Positions 34,793 to 42,397 of a DNA stretch of 52,278 nt are shown here, one piece after another. The notes under the pieces are model-generated. The model had not been told where the DNA came from and searched no databases. It saw only the letters and a list, made by a program, of their open reading frames with translations. The translations under genes were made by a program, and so were the position numbers. Source of the DNA: Halarchaeum acidiphilum MH1-52-1 (GTDB taxonomy: Archaea; Halobacteriota; Halobacteria; Halobacteriales; Halobacteriaceae). The stretch spans positions 1 through 52,278 of the forward strand of contig NZ_BATA01000009.1 in the NCBI RefSeq assembly GCF_000474235.1. Direction: 5' to 3'. How positions within the stretch are numbered: position 1 is the stretch's first letter; the number at the start of each line of letters is the position of its first letter.

Positions 34793-35980
34793 TTAGACGC
34801 TCGCACGTGCCTTCGCCTCTTCCCAGATCTTATTCCACTCCTGATAGGAGGGCGGAATCTCGTACTGAACACACTTGTCGAGGACCTCTTGGGAGGCACT
34901 GAAATCCTTGCCCTGGTAGAACATCGCGGCCTTCTGCTCCTCCGCGCTGAACTTCGACCACGCGTTCTTGTTGACCGGAATACCCTTCGTCGCCCCGCCG
35001 TAACAGACCTTGTACTGGCCCTCTGGCGAGAGCACGGTCTGCATGTACTGCTTCGCGAGGTTGGCATTGTGCGGGTCCTTCACGAGGCTCATCCCTTCCG
35101 TCCAGTAGATCCCACCCGTCTTTGGGATGGCGCCCTTGAACTTCTCGTGGCCCTGAGCAGCGAGCTGGCTCAGCCCGAAGTTCCCGAGGCCGACCTGGAT
35201 CCAGGCATCGCCGCTCAGCAGCTCCTTGCGAACCGGCGCCGACGAGGTGTGGATCGAGTAGGCGTTGTTAAACGTCTTGATGAGCTTATCCTTTATCTGG
35301 TCCAGCTCGTCCTGGGACATCTTCTTGTACGGCTTGATGCCGAGCTCCATTGCGACCATCGGGATGTACCAGGTCGGGTCGCCGCCGACGATTATCTTGC
35401 CCTCGTACTTCCCGTTCGGGCCGCCCGTCCACGCGAACTCGTAGGAGTCCAGGTCTGTGGAGTCGACCTTCTCTGAGTTGTAGCCGATGCTGTCCCAGCC
35501 CCACCGCGAGGGGACGCCGTACTGCTTGTCCTCGGAGACGAACGGGTTGAACGGCCACTTGTACTGCTCCACCCAGTTCTCCTGGGAGGGGAAGTCGGAT
35601 TTCTTGAGCGGCAGGAGGTGCCCAGCCTGCGCGTTCTTCGCGACCCAGCTGTTGTCCGAGATTAGCACGTCGTAGTCACTCGTGCCGCCGGAGGAGAGCA
35701 ACTGGAAGCCCTTCTGGTCCGAGGATATCAACTTGATGTTGGTCTTCGCGCTCGAATTCGATTCGAGCATCTTCGCGGGGCCGCCATAGCCACCCCAGGC
35801 GAGGATGTTCACGGTGTTGCTGGCGCTCCCGCCGCCTCCGTTCGAGCTGGAGGTGGTACCGTCGCTGGAGGAGTTGCCACCCGAACATCCCGCGAGGGCG
35901 GCGACACCAGCGGCACCGGCGGTACTCAGCATCGTCCGACGGGACATCATCGAATCCATCAGTTCATCTCTGCCAGTCAT
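34793..35980 (-). CDS. potD: Pot-type ABC importer binding lipoprotein, system 2
   Basis: A 395-residue solute-binding protein. The twin-arginine signal is SRRTMLSTAGAAG, the lipobox ALAGC, followed by a Ser/Gly/Asn-rich linker and VNILAWGGYGGPAKM. The latter resembles the start of mature PotD/PotF proteins (LYVYNWxxY), and YGVPSRWGWDSIGYNSEKV fits the spermidine/putrescine family. ATG 35980 follows a TATA box (cctataaata, 36009-36018) by about 33 bases, leaving a very short leader. The ligand is inferred to be a polyamine or related amine from family and neighbours only. Confidence 0.87.
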   Translation of the reverse strand: MTGRDELMDSMMSRRTMLSTAGAAGVAALAGCSGGNSSSDGTTSSSNGGGGSASNTVNILAWGGYGGPAKMLESNSSAKTNIKLISSDQKGFQLLSSGGTSDYDVLISDNSWVAKNAQAGHLLPLKKSDFPSQENWVEQYKWPFNPFVSEDKQYGVPSRWGWDSIGYNSEKVDSTDLDSYEFAWTGGPNGKYEGKIIVGGDPTWYIPMVAMELGIKPYKKMSQDELDQIKDKLIKTFNNAYSIHTSSAPVRKELLSGDAWIQVGLGNFGLSQLAAQGHEKFKGAIPKTGGIYWTEGMSLVKDPHNANLAKQYMQTVLSPEGQYKVCYGGATKGIPVNKNAWSKFSAEEQKAAMFYQGKDFSASQEVLDKCVQYEIPPSYQEWNKIWEEAKARASV

Positions 35981-36008
35981 TATCTACCGTCGATTGCCCC
36001 CGCGACTA

Positions 36009-36018
36009 TTTATAGGTT
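36009..36018 (-). promoter_or_regulatory. TATA box for the system-2 binding protein and ATPase
   Basis: On the minus strand cctataaata is centred about 33 bases before ATG 35980, which fits an archaeal promoter with a short leader. Confidence 0.55.
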
Positions 36019-36420
36019 TCCCTGCCGCCTCGGCGCCAGAACACGGCGGACACCGCTCCGGTAATTTTCCGAAGGGACGAGGACAGTCATTGAAAATATG
36101 CTGAATACCACTCGATATTCTGGCAATGAGACGGATTAGAACAGCACAACCAGAATATAATTAAATGTTATATGTCGGTATCGGAAGTTCGATCGAACGC
36201 GTCCATCTGACCGTCTCGCCGGTGTATGATACATATCTACCACCATATATTTACAAACATATTGTTGTAATGGTACTGTCCGTTCGATCACTCCGCGAGA
36301 CATTGGATATATTCCAGTGTGCCCTGCGTGCGCGCAATATGTGAAACTCACGCGTGTTTGGTTCCCTAGGAGCTGACGGGAGACCGCCCCAATCTGACTG
36401 TTTGAGATTTCTACAATCGG
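36019..36420. other. AT-rich stretch without a gene
   Basis: About 400 bases between the potD promoter and the IS6 left end. No coding frame with recognisable content; several TATA-like runs (for example accatatatttac near 36241) but no gene to serve. Confidence 0.45.
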
Positions 36421-36429
36421 GGCACTGTT

Positions 36430-36541
36430 TATAGCAATCTCCAGAAGTGTTTGCTCACATCTCACGGTGCTGCTCCGAAAATCAGGGGATCACGCCTGTC
36501 TCCACCGGTTGACTCTACAAAGACTTTCAAATTCTACTATA
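36430..36541. mobile_element. MITE family B, copy 1 (112 bp)
   Basis: The element starts TATAGCAATCTCC and ends TTCTACTATA (complement TATAGTAGAA), with TA on both sides, as in IS630/Tc1-type insertions. The last 70 bases (tccgaaaat ... ctctacaaagacttt ... ctactata) recur at 41702-41764 in a second, shorter copy. No open reading frame. It sits inside the left inverted repeat of the IS6-type element. Confidence 0.65.
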
Positions 36542-36574
36542 GTTCTGCACCTCCGTAGCTGGCATTTCTCCAGT

Positions 36575-37300
36575 CTAATGCTTGATTCGGCCGATGACGT
36601 TGTAAGAGTGTCTGAACCGTCGCAACCAGCGTCTCGCGCTTGATTGACTGCCCCGCCAAAACGAGTGAAAGCGGTCGATCCACAGTGAGACTGTCTGGAA
36701 CCATTTTTCGATGTGGTTCCGGTCTTGGTAGTCGAGATGACCGCTTGATCCGTGTCGATCGAGGGCAGTCAGATAGCCACCAGCATCGACGAGAAACTCT
36801 GTCTCGGCAATATCGTGTTTCTCGGTGAGACGGTGGCGGAACGCCGCCGCGGACAGATCGCGCGGTGGCTGTACACGTCGACCTCTAAGAGCAGCTTTGA
36901 CTCCGTGCCGATGGCAGCGTAAAGCCATTTTTCTTGCCGTCAATCTCGATTTGTTTCTCGTTGACCGCGCCCCGCGACGGCGTCGCCGTCACCAGAACCT
37001 GTTGGGTTCTGGTTGGCCACACGAGAGCGGCGCTCTCGTGAACGTCAGCGGGTCGCCTTGTTACTCAGCCAGCGTCTCTTTCCAGTTCCAAATCACCTGA
37101 TGACCGCGACCGACACCCAGCCACTCTAAGACAGCCTTGACTTCACGTAACGACAGCCCCACCGAATGAAGTCGAACTGCAAAACAGAGGACGGGTATCG
37201 ACGTACGCTCATTCTTCCAAACCTCTTGATTCTCCCTCTAAGCGTTCCTTGTGGGGGTCTTCGAGTTCCAGGATCCGTTCTCGCTACGGCCTCCTCACTT
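36575..37300 (-). pseudogene. IS6-type transposase, frameshifted
   Basis: The minus strand shows LHSVGLSLREVKAVLEWLGVG (split over two frames near 37165-37110), VIWNWKETLAEQGDPLTFT, then the long C-terminal frame from 36943: ARKMALRCHRHGVKAAL, DLSAAAFRHRLTEKHDIAETEFLVDAGGYLTALDRHG, DRNHIEKWFQTVSLWIDRFHSFWRG and ARRWLRRFRHSYNV. This order matches haloarchaeal IS6-family transposases. At least two shifts are needed, so the enzyme is probably inactive. Confidence 0.8.
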
Positions 37301-37440
37301 CTCAAACCCACTCAACTAGACGGTGCCTCGCGGCCAGTCGTCATTCTAGTTGGATGATTTCCCGACTACGTCACAGATGTGTGGACGAGGTTGGACGACT
37401 GGCGCTCGAATTGCCCTTTTATCGCCCTCTACCACCCACC

Positions 37441-37447
37441 TTTATTA
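37441..37447 (+). promoter_or_regulatory. TATA box for aminotransferase 3
   Basis: The tttatta is centred 28 bases before ATG 37472, the spacing of a leaderless haloarchaeal transcript. It lies about 115 bases from the IS6 right end. Confidence 0.6.
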
Positions 37448-37471
37448 GGACGCTCTCGCGAATTGCAACCG

Positions 37472-38857
37472 ATGAGTCAAGGTGGCGATCCACACGACCA
37501 CGCGGCGCGGTACCGGGAGATGACCCCGAAGAGCCGGAAGTTCCACGAGCGGGCGGCGGACGTCACGCCGCTCGGCGTTGAGTCGAACATTCGGTCGTTC
37601 GACCCGTACCCGTTCTACACCGAGTCTGCCAATGGCTCGTACATCACTGACGTCGACGGGAACGAGTACCTCGACTTCCTCCTTGCGCTCGGTCCCATCA
37701 TCCTTGGGCACAACCACCCGAAGGTGACCAATGCCGTCCAGGAGATGGCCGAAGCCTCCGACATCACGGCCACGCCAACCCCGGTCGCAATCGAGTTCAT
37801 GGAGAAAGTCGCGGAGATGACGCCGTGCATCGAGCGCGTCCGCATGTCGAACTCTGGGACGGAGGCGACAATGCACGCGCTCCGCGTCGCGCGCTCCTAC
37901 ACGGGGAAGTCGAAGATCGCCAAGCCCGAGGGGGGCTACGCGGGCGCGCACGACTATGCGCTCCAGTCCGTCCACGGATCCAAGGAGGCGCTCGGCCCGG
38001 CCGAGGAACCGAACACGGTCCCGCACGGTACCGGCATCCCCGAGCAGGTCTCCGAGACGGTCGTCCCCATTCCGTTCAACGACAAGGGGAACACGGAGAA
38101 GATCCTACGCAAGCACGCCGACGACATGGCTGCGGTCATCATTGAACCGGTCATGTTCTCGTGCGGCTGCCTGAAGCCCCGCGACGGCTATCACGAGTTC
38201 CTCCGCGACCTCACTGAGGAACTCGGTATCGTCTTGATCTGGGACGAGGTAATGACGGGCTTCCGCCTCGGCCCAGCCTCCGCGCAGGGGCGCTTCGACG
38301 TTATACCGGACATGGCGACGTTCGCGAAGGCCGCGGGCGGCGGCTACCAGGTCGCCGGCTTCGGCGGGGAGGCGGAGATCATGAACGAGATAATCCCCCC
38401 CGGGGAGGACGAGGAGGGCGAGTCGTGGAACTCCTCGGCGTTCCACGGCGGCACCTACAACGGCCACCCGCTCGCGGCGGCCGCGGGGCTGGCGACGCTC
38501 GAGGTCCTTGACGGCGGCGACGTCTACGACCACATCGACCGCCTCGGCAACCGCCTCTTCACGGGCCTGCAGGAGGCTGCGGACGACACGGGCGTTGACG
38601 CGAACGTCCAGCACATCGGCTCGATGGGGCAGGTGTACATGACGGACGCGAAGATCCACCGCTTCCGCGACACCTGGCAGGCAAACGAGGAGCAGTTCGC
38701 GGACTGGTGGATCGAGGCCGCGGCCAACGAGGTCATTTTCGGGAACCCGATCCAGGACGAGCGCTTCTTCACCACCTACACGCATACAGAGGAGCAGATC
38801 GACCACGCGATCGAGGTCGCCGAGGACGCCTTCCGCGCGGTTGACCACGAGTACTGA
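37472..38857 (+). CDS. Class III aminotransferase 3 (glutamate-1-semialdehyde-mutase-like)
   Basis: A 461-residue PLP enzyme. The cofactor motifs are MSNSGTEATMHALRVAR, the pyridine-binding Asp in LIWDEVMTGFRLG, and the Schiff-base Lys in MATFAKAAGGGYQVAGFGG. The AGGG(Y/F)-V-GFGG pattern places it in the HemL-like branch, whose members also include aminomutases and amino-acid transaminases. Unlike a housekeeping HemL, it stands beside polyamine-type permease genes and IS ends, so a catabolic role is more likely. The promoter gives a leaderless start at 37472; the frame extends upstream to 37379 without support. Confidence 0.82.
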   Translation: MSQGGDPHDHAARYREMTPKSRKFHERAADVTPLGVESNIRSFDPYPFYTESANGSYITDVDGNEYLDFLLALGPIILGHNHPKVTNAVQEMAEASDITATPTPVAIEFMEKVAEMTPCIERVRMSNSGTEATMHALRVARSYTGKSKIAKPEGGYAGAHDYALQSVHGSKEALGPAEEPNTVPHGTGIPEQVSETVVPIPFNDKGNTEKILRKHADDMAAVIIEPVMFSCGCLKPRDGYHEFLRDLTEELGIVLIWDEVMTGFRLGPASAQGRFDVIPDMATFAKAAGGGYQVAGFGGEAEIMNEIIPPGEDEEGESWNSSAFHGGTYNGHPLAAAAGLATLEVLDGGDVYDHIDRLGNRLFTGLQEAADDTGVDANVQHIGSMGQVYMTDAKIHRFRDTWQANEEQFADWWIEAAANEVIFGNPIQDERFFTTYTHTEEQIDHAIEVAEDAFRAVDHEY

Positions 38858-39036
38858 CTTCCCGGTCGACGCCTCCGCTCTGACGGCGATCCTCTCCCCG
38901 ATAGCGACCCTCGATCTGACGGCGGGCCGCACCCCGCCCTGACAGCGTCCCCGATAGCGGCGCGTCGACGACCACGGAACGGCGCACCCTTGCCGTCGCT
39001 GTCTCTCGGTTTCGTTTTCGAGCGCAGAGACAAATC

Positions 39037-39043
39037 TTTAATA
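39037..39043 (+). promoter_or_regulatory. TATA box for the system-2 permeases
   Basis: The tttaata is centred 27 bases before ATG 39067, supporting a leaderless start. The permeases therefore have their own promoter although the matching binding protein and ATPase lie elsewhere. Confidence 0.55.
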
Positions 39044-39066
39044 CCGACGAACATCGCCATGGGTAC

Positions 39067-39969
39067 ATGGCAACAGATGGCTCGGAACAGACCGACACCC
39101 GTAGCTTCCTCTCCGAGGTGCAGTTGGGAGGGCTCAATCTGGAGCTCCTCTCGACGGCGGGGCCGGTCTTCGCTTTAGAGACGCTGATGTTCGTTGTACC
39201 ACTTCTCATCATGTTCGGTATCGGATTCATGGAGATGGTCAACTTTCAGCTCGTCTCGAAATTCACGGTTCAACACTACGTCGACGTCTTCACGTACTAC
39301 CCCAACCAGGTCGCTATCTACAACACGTTGACGACTGCAGTGCTCGTCACGCTCGCGACGATCATAATCGCGTACCCGATCGCCTACTGGATTGCGCGCC
39401 GCGGCGGCAGCCACAAGAACCAGCTCGTGATGCTTCTCATCGTCCCGTTCTGGACGAACTACGTCATCCGGACGTACGGCTGGTCGATTGTGCTCTCGAA
39501 GCAGGGCCCGTTCAACCAGCTCCTCCAGTTCATCGGCGTGATCAACGACCCTATCGGCTGGTGGCTCAGTACCAAGTTCGCGATCTGGCTCGGCCTCACC
39601 TACCTCTGGCTGCCGTTCATGATCCTGCCGCTGTACGCGGCCCTTGAGAGCATCGACCAGTCACTCATTGAGGCCGCCTATGACCTCGGTGCCTCGCGCT
39701 ACGCGGTCTTCCGCCGGGTCATCCTTCCGCTCTCGATGCCCGGTCTCACCGCAGGGATCATCTTCGTGTTTATCTTCAGCGTCGGTGCGTTCATCGTCCC
39801 GAACATCCTCGGCGGCGGCATCCCGTTCCTCGGCTCTCGCATCAGCTTCGCGTTCGGGAGCGGCGGCAACTGGCCGGCGGGCGCGGCGCTCAGTAGCGTC
39901 GTGATGATCTTCGTCGCCATTGTGCTCGGAATTCTGATGCGCTACGCGGACATGGAGGCGATAGCATGA
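39067..39969 (+). CDS. potB: Pot-type permease 1, system 2
   Basis: A 300-residue permease with six hydrophobic segments and the ATPase-contacting EAA loop EAAYDLGASRYAVFRRVILPLSMPG near residues 200-224. It matches PotB-type spermidine/putrescine permeases (LLIVPFWTNYVIRTYGW). Its 3' end overlaps permease 2 by 4 bases. No binding-protein or ATPase gene adjoins; the unpaired set at 33.7-36.0 kb is the obvious partner. Confidence 0.9.
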   Translation: MATDGSEQTDTRSFLSEVQLGGLNLELLSTAGPVFALETLMFVVPLLIMFGIGFMEMVNFQLVSKFTVQHYVDVFTYYPNQVAIYNTLTTAVLVTLATIIIAYPIAYWIARRGGSHKNQLVMLLIVPFWTNYVIRTYGWSIVLSKQGPFNQLLQFIGVINDPIGWWLSTKFAIWLGLTYLWLPFMILPLYAALESIDQSLIEAAYDLGASRYAVFRRVILPLSMPGLTAGIIFVFIFSVGAFIVPNILGGGIPFLGSRISFAFGSGGNWPAGAALSSVVMIFVAIVLGILMRYADMEAIA

Positions 39970-40760
39970 GCGCGCTCAACCGCCTCAAGTCCGGTATCGA
40001 GGGCGGCTGGCTTGGTGGCTGGACGGCGCTCGTCTACGTCTTCCTCTACACGCCGATCGTGGTCATCGTCGCGTTCTCCTTCGAGAAGGGCGAGTTCTCG
40101 ACGCTCCCGTGGACAGGATTCACCCTCCACTGGTACTCGAAGCTCTTCGCGACGGATATCGCGATGAACGCGATCTACAACAGCCTCTACGTCGCGGTCG
40201 TCGTCGCCGTCGTCGGGACGGCGCTCGGGACGCTCGGCGCAGTCGGCTACGTGCGCTACGACTTCCGGGGTAAACGCCTCTTCGACGGCCTGATCACGAC
40301 GCCGATGACCGTCCCCGGTCTCATCCTCGGTATCGCGCTGCTGATCTGGTTCCACCTGATCGGGCTCAACACGTCGCTGAATACGGTCATCATCGGCCAG
40401 CTCGTCTTCGTCGTGCCGTTCGTCGTCGTCACCGTCTCCTCCTCGCTCCGGCAGTTCGACGTGGAGCTCGAGGAGGCGGCCCGCGACCTCGGCGCCTCGC
40501 GCTGGACGACCTACCGGCGCGTCACGTTCCCACTCATCCTCCCTGGCATCATCAGCGGGATGCTGTTCGCGTTCTCGCTCTCCTTCGATGACTTCCTCAT
40601 CGCGTTCTTCACGAGCGGGGTGCAGAACACGCTCCCGATCTACATCTTCTCGAAGATCGGTCGCGGCGTCACGCCGGTGCTAAACGCTATCAGCACACTC
40701 GCGCTGGTCGTGAGCTTTCTCCTCGTCTTCTCAACCGAGCTCATCCAGCGCTACATCTGA
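39966..40760 (+). CDS. potC: Pot-type permease 2, system 2
   Basis: A 264-residue permease overlapping permease 1 by 4 bases. The EAA loop reads EEAARDLGASRWTTYRRVTFPLILPG near residues 170-195 and FSFDDFLIAFF-like SLSFDDFLIAFFTSG follows, as in PotC proteins. The unit ends here; the next 1 kb holds only IS debris. Confidence 0.9.
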   Translation: MSALNRLKSGIEGGWLGGWTALVYVFLYTPIVVIVAFSFEKGEFSTLPWTGFTLHWYSKLFATDIAMNAIYNSLYVAVVVAVVGTALGTLGAVGYVRYDFRGKRLFDGLITTPMTVPGLILGIALLIWFHLIGLNTSLNTVIIGQLVFVVPFVVVTVSSSLRQFDVELEEAARDLGASRWTTYRRVTFPLILPGIISGMLFAFSLSFDDFLIAFFTSGVQNTLPIYIFSKIGRGVTPVLNAISTLALVVSFLLVFSTELIQRYI

Positions 40761-40872
40761 GTCTTCGGTAACGCTCCCTCCGCTTCTCCGCCCTCCTCCC
40801 CGACTGAGAGCCGTCAATCCTAGTTGTCATTGTTAGAAGTTTTCGTACCTCATTTGGAGTTTAATAGAACGA

Positions 40873-41061
40873 TCATCTATAGATGGAAGTCCCCAATATC
40901 TTCTTGAACCAGCCGTCCACGTTGAGAATCAAGCTGAAGAAGTCCAGACACCCCATAGTGGTGATTTGACATATCTGAACTTCCCTAGCCACTGGTGAAG
41001 GACGCTGTGGCGGTTCTCGTAACTGTTGACGTGAGCACCACCGACAACATCGTGTTCGTCG
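40873..41061 (-). pseudogene. C-terminal scrap of an IS1595-type transposase
   Basis: On the minus strand GGAHVNSYENRHSVLHQWLGKFR is followed, after a shift, by LDFFSLILNVDGWFKKIL and a stop. The ENRHS-LRxWLxKFRGVS ... YLDFFSLILN pattern is the C-terminus of IS1595/ISXO2-type transposases. The piece is cut off at 41062 by an IS6-type end. Confidence 0.65.
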
Positions 41062-41180
41062 GGTACTGTCTAGTTGAGCCACACCGACCGATTTCCTCTG
41101 GGTGAGAGGTAGGGAAACTCGCGGAGAAGCCGATCTCGTTGATTTCAGGACAAACAACAGATAGCGGATATTAGGGCGTG
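41062..41180 (+). mobile_element. Left end of an IS6-type element, rest missing
   Basis: GGTACTGTCTAGTTGAG at 41062-41078 is the left inverted repeat shared with the IS6 copy at 36421, followed by typical left-end sequence (gaccgatttcctct). No transposase is recognisable downstream, so only the end survives. Confidence 0.6.
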
Positions 41181-41677
41181 ATTGCAAATATTGTGTAGAT
41201 TTGGACATATAGTTCGATGCTGAGGCACTCACTCAACGAAATTCGCTCATCTACTCAGCTTTGCACATTGGCTAGTTTACATACATTTGGCCGAAACGGG
41301 CAGTAGAAGCGACCGGAGAACAGGATTTGGGAGACCAGTTGGACGGTGATTCCTCAACTGGAGTCACGATCGATGCCGAATATCCAGTCATATCTTCCTA
41401 GCGAAGATCGGCCCACCGCTCACTGATTGTCAAGTTCGCTGGAAGACCATTTTTCACGTCTGTTTTTGAGATCTATATATCATATTCACAATGTGAATAT
41501 CTGAGTGAACACATCATGTCTTAAACCGGTAGGTAGACCAACCAAAGTATGTGGCGTATTCTATGTCTCTCTCCTATTCTGTTGTTTGGCTGTCCATTGG
41601 TTACTCGATATTGGGGCAAGCAATCTTCTCTCCGTGGCTGACTCAGAACCAGGGGCACGTCTGTCTGCGTGTCAAAT
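41181..41677. other. AT-rich stretch without a gene, with one palindrome
   Basis: No coding content recognised. The symmetrical site atattcac-aat-gtgaatat lies at 41482-41500 in an AT-rich setting and could be an operator, but no gene start is close enough to assign it. Confidence 0.4.
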
Positions 41678-41764
41678 ATAGTAATATCTCCCAGAGCGGG
41701 TCCGAAAACCAAGAGATAGCGCCCGGCTCCATCGACACTACAAAGACTTCCAGATCCTACTATA
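41678..41764. mobile_element. MITE family B, copy 2 (87 bp)
   Basis: It begins TATAGTAATATCTCC and ends GATCCTACTATA (complement TATAGTAGGATC), so the ends are imperfect inverted repeats with TA borders. It shares its last 60-70 bases with copy 1 at 36430-36541 and lies 9 bases beyond the end of the Lrp-type gene. Confidence 0.6.
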
Positions 41765-41773
41765 CCTGTCGAG

Positions 41774-42292
41774 TCAGTCCCGCTCGAGAATCGCGTCCTT
41801 CGCACGAGCGGGCATCCCCACGACGACATTCGGATTGCTTTTCACCTCGTCCATGACGAACCGTGAAGAGGTCTGATTAACCCCGTTGATCGCAACGATC
41901 TGGTCGATGACGTCGTTCATCTGGTTCCGGTTCTGGACGCGCACGATCACGACGAAATCGACATCGCCCATCGTGTAGTAGGCCTGCTCGACACCCCCGA
42001 TCTCGCTGAGTTTCACGCCAACCTTCTCGGAGTAGCCGCTCTCGTGTGTGACCGATACCTCCGTGATGGCGACCATGTCGAGCCCGAATGCCAGCGGGTC
42101 GAGGTCCGCGGTCACTCCCTCGACGACACCTCGGTCTTTCAGCTTGTTCAGCCGGTAGTGGACCGCCGACTTCGAGAGGTCGAGCTGCTCGGAGAGAGTC
42201 TCGAGGCTCACGTCGAAGTCCGTCTCGATATACTCCAGTAGCTCCAGGTCGGTCTCGTCGAGCTCCGCGACCGGCCTCTCGGCGTTGGACAT
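41774..42292 (-). CDS. Lrp/AsnC-family regulator
   Basis: A 172-residue regulator: an N-terminal helix-turn-helix (LSEQLDLSKSAVHYRLNKLKDRGVVEG, residues 34-60) and a C-terminal RAM domain (VAITEVSVTHE ... GGVEQAYYTMGDVDFVVIVRVQNRNQMN), which binds amino acids in this family. A TATA box (ttataaaat, 42316-42324) lies about 28 bases upstream, giving a leaderless start. It is in the same direction as the aminotransferase gene at 42398, whose 3' end is 105 bases away. Control of the nearby aminotransferase and dehydrogenase genes is an inference from position. Confidence 0.9.
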   Translation of the reverse strand: MSNAERPVAELDETDLELLEYIETDFDVSLETLSEQLDLSKSAVHYRLNKLKDRGVVEGVTADLDPLAFGLDMVAITEVSVTHESGYSEKVGVKLSEIGGVEQAYYTMGDVDFVVIVRVQNRNQMNDVIDQIVAINGVNQTSSRFVMDEVKSNPNVVVGMPARAKDAILERD

Positions 42293-42315
42293 AGTTCATC
42301 GTAGGCCGCGTCCCG

Positions 42316-42324
42316 TTATAAAAT
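42316..42324 (-). promoter_or_regulatory. TATA box for the Lrp-type regulator
   Basis: On the minus strand attttataa is centred about 28 bases before ATG 42292, as expected for a leaderless transcript. Confidence 0.6.
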
Positions 42325-42397
42325 TTCGATCTATTCGAACGCTTTCCGACTTCTGTGCGTCACAAAGGCTGTCCGTTTAAACCGCGGGTGGCGCCCG

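Larger units (their letters stand above)
36421..37327 (-). mobile_element. IS6-type element interrupted by a MITE
   Basis: The left end reads GGCACTGTTTA at 36421-36431 and the right end is the complement of GGCACCGTCTAGTTGAG at 37311-37327. The left end is split: after TA a 112-bp MITE (36430-36541) intervenes, and the IS resumes as GTTCTGCACC. Without the MITE the element would be about 797 bp. It separates the system-2 binding protein/ATPase genes from the next aminotransferase. Confidence 0.65.

Noticed and set aside
33592-35476. Two long plus-strand frames opposite the system-2 ATPase and binding protein
   Set aside because: Same antisense effect; no recognisable motif.
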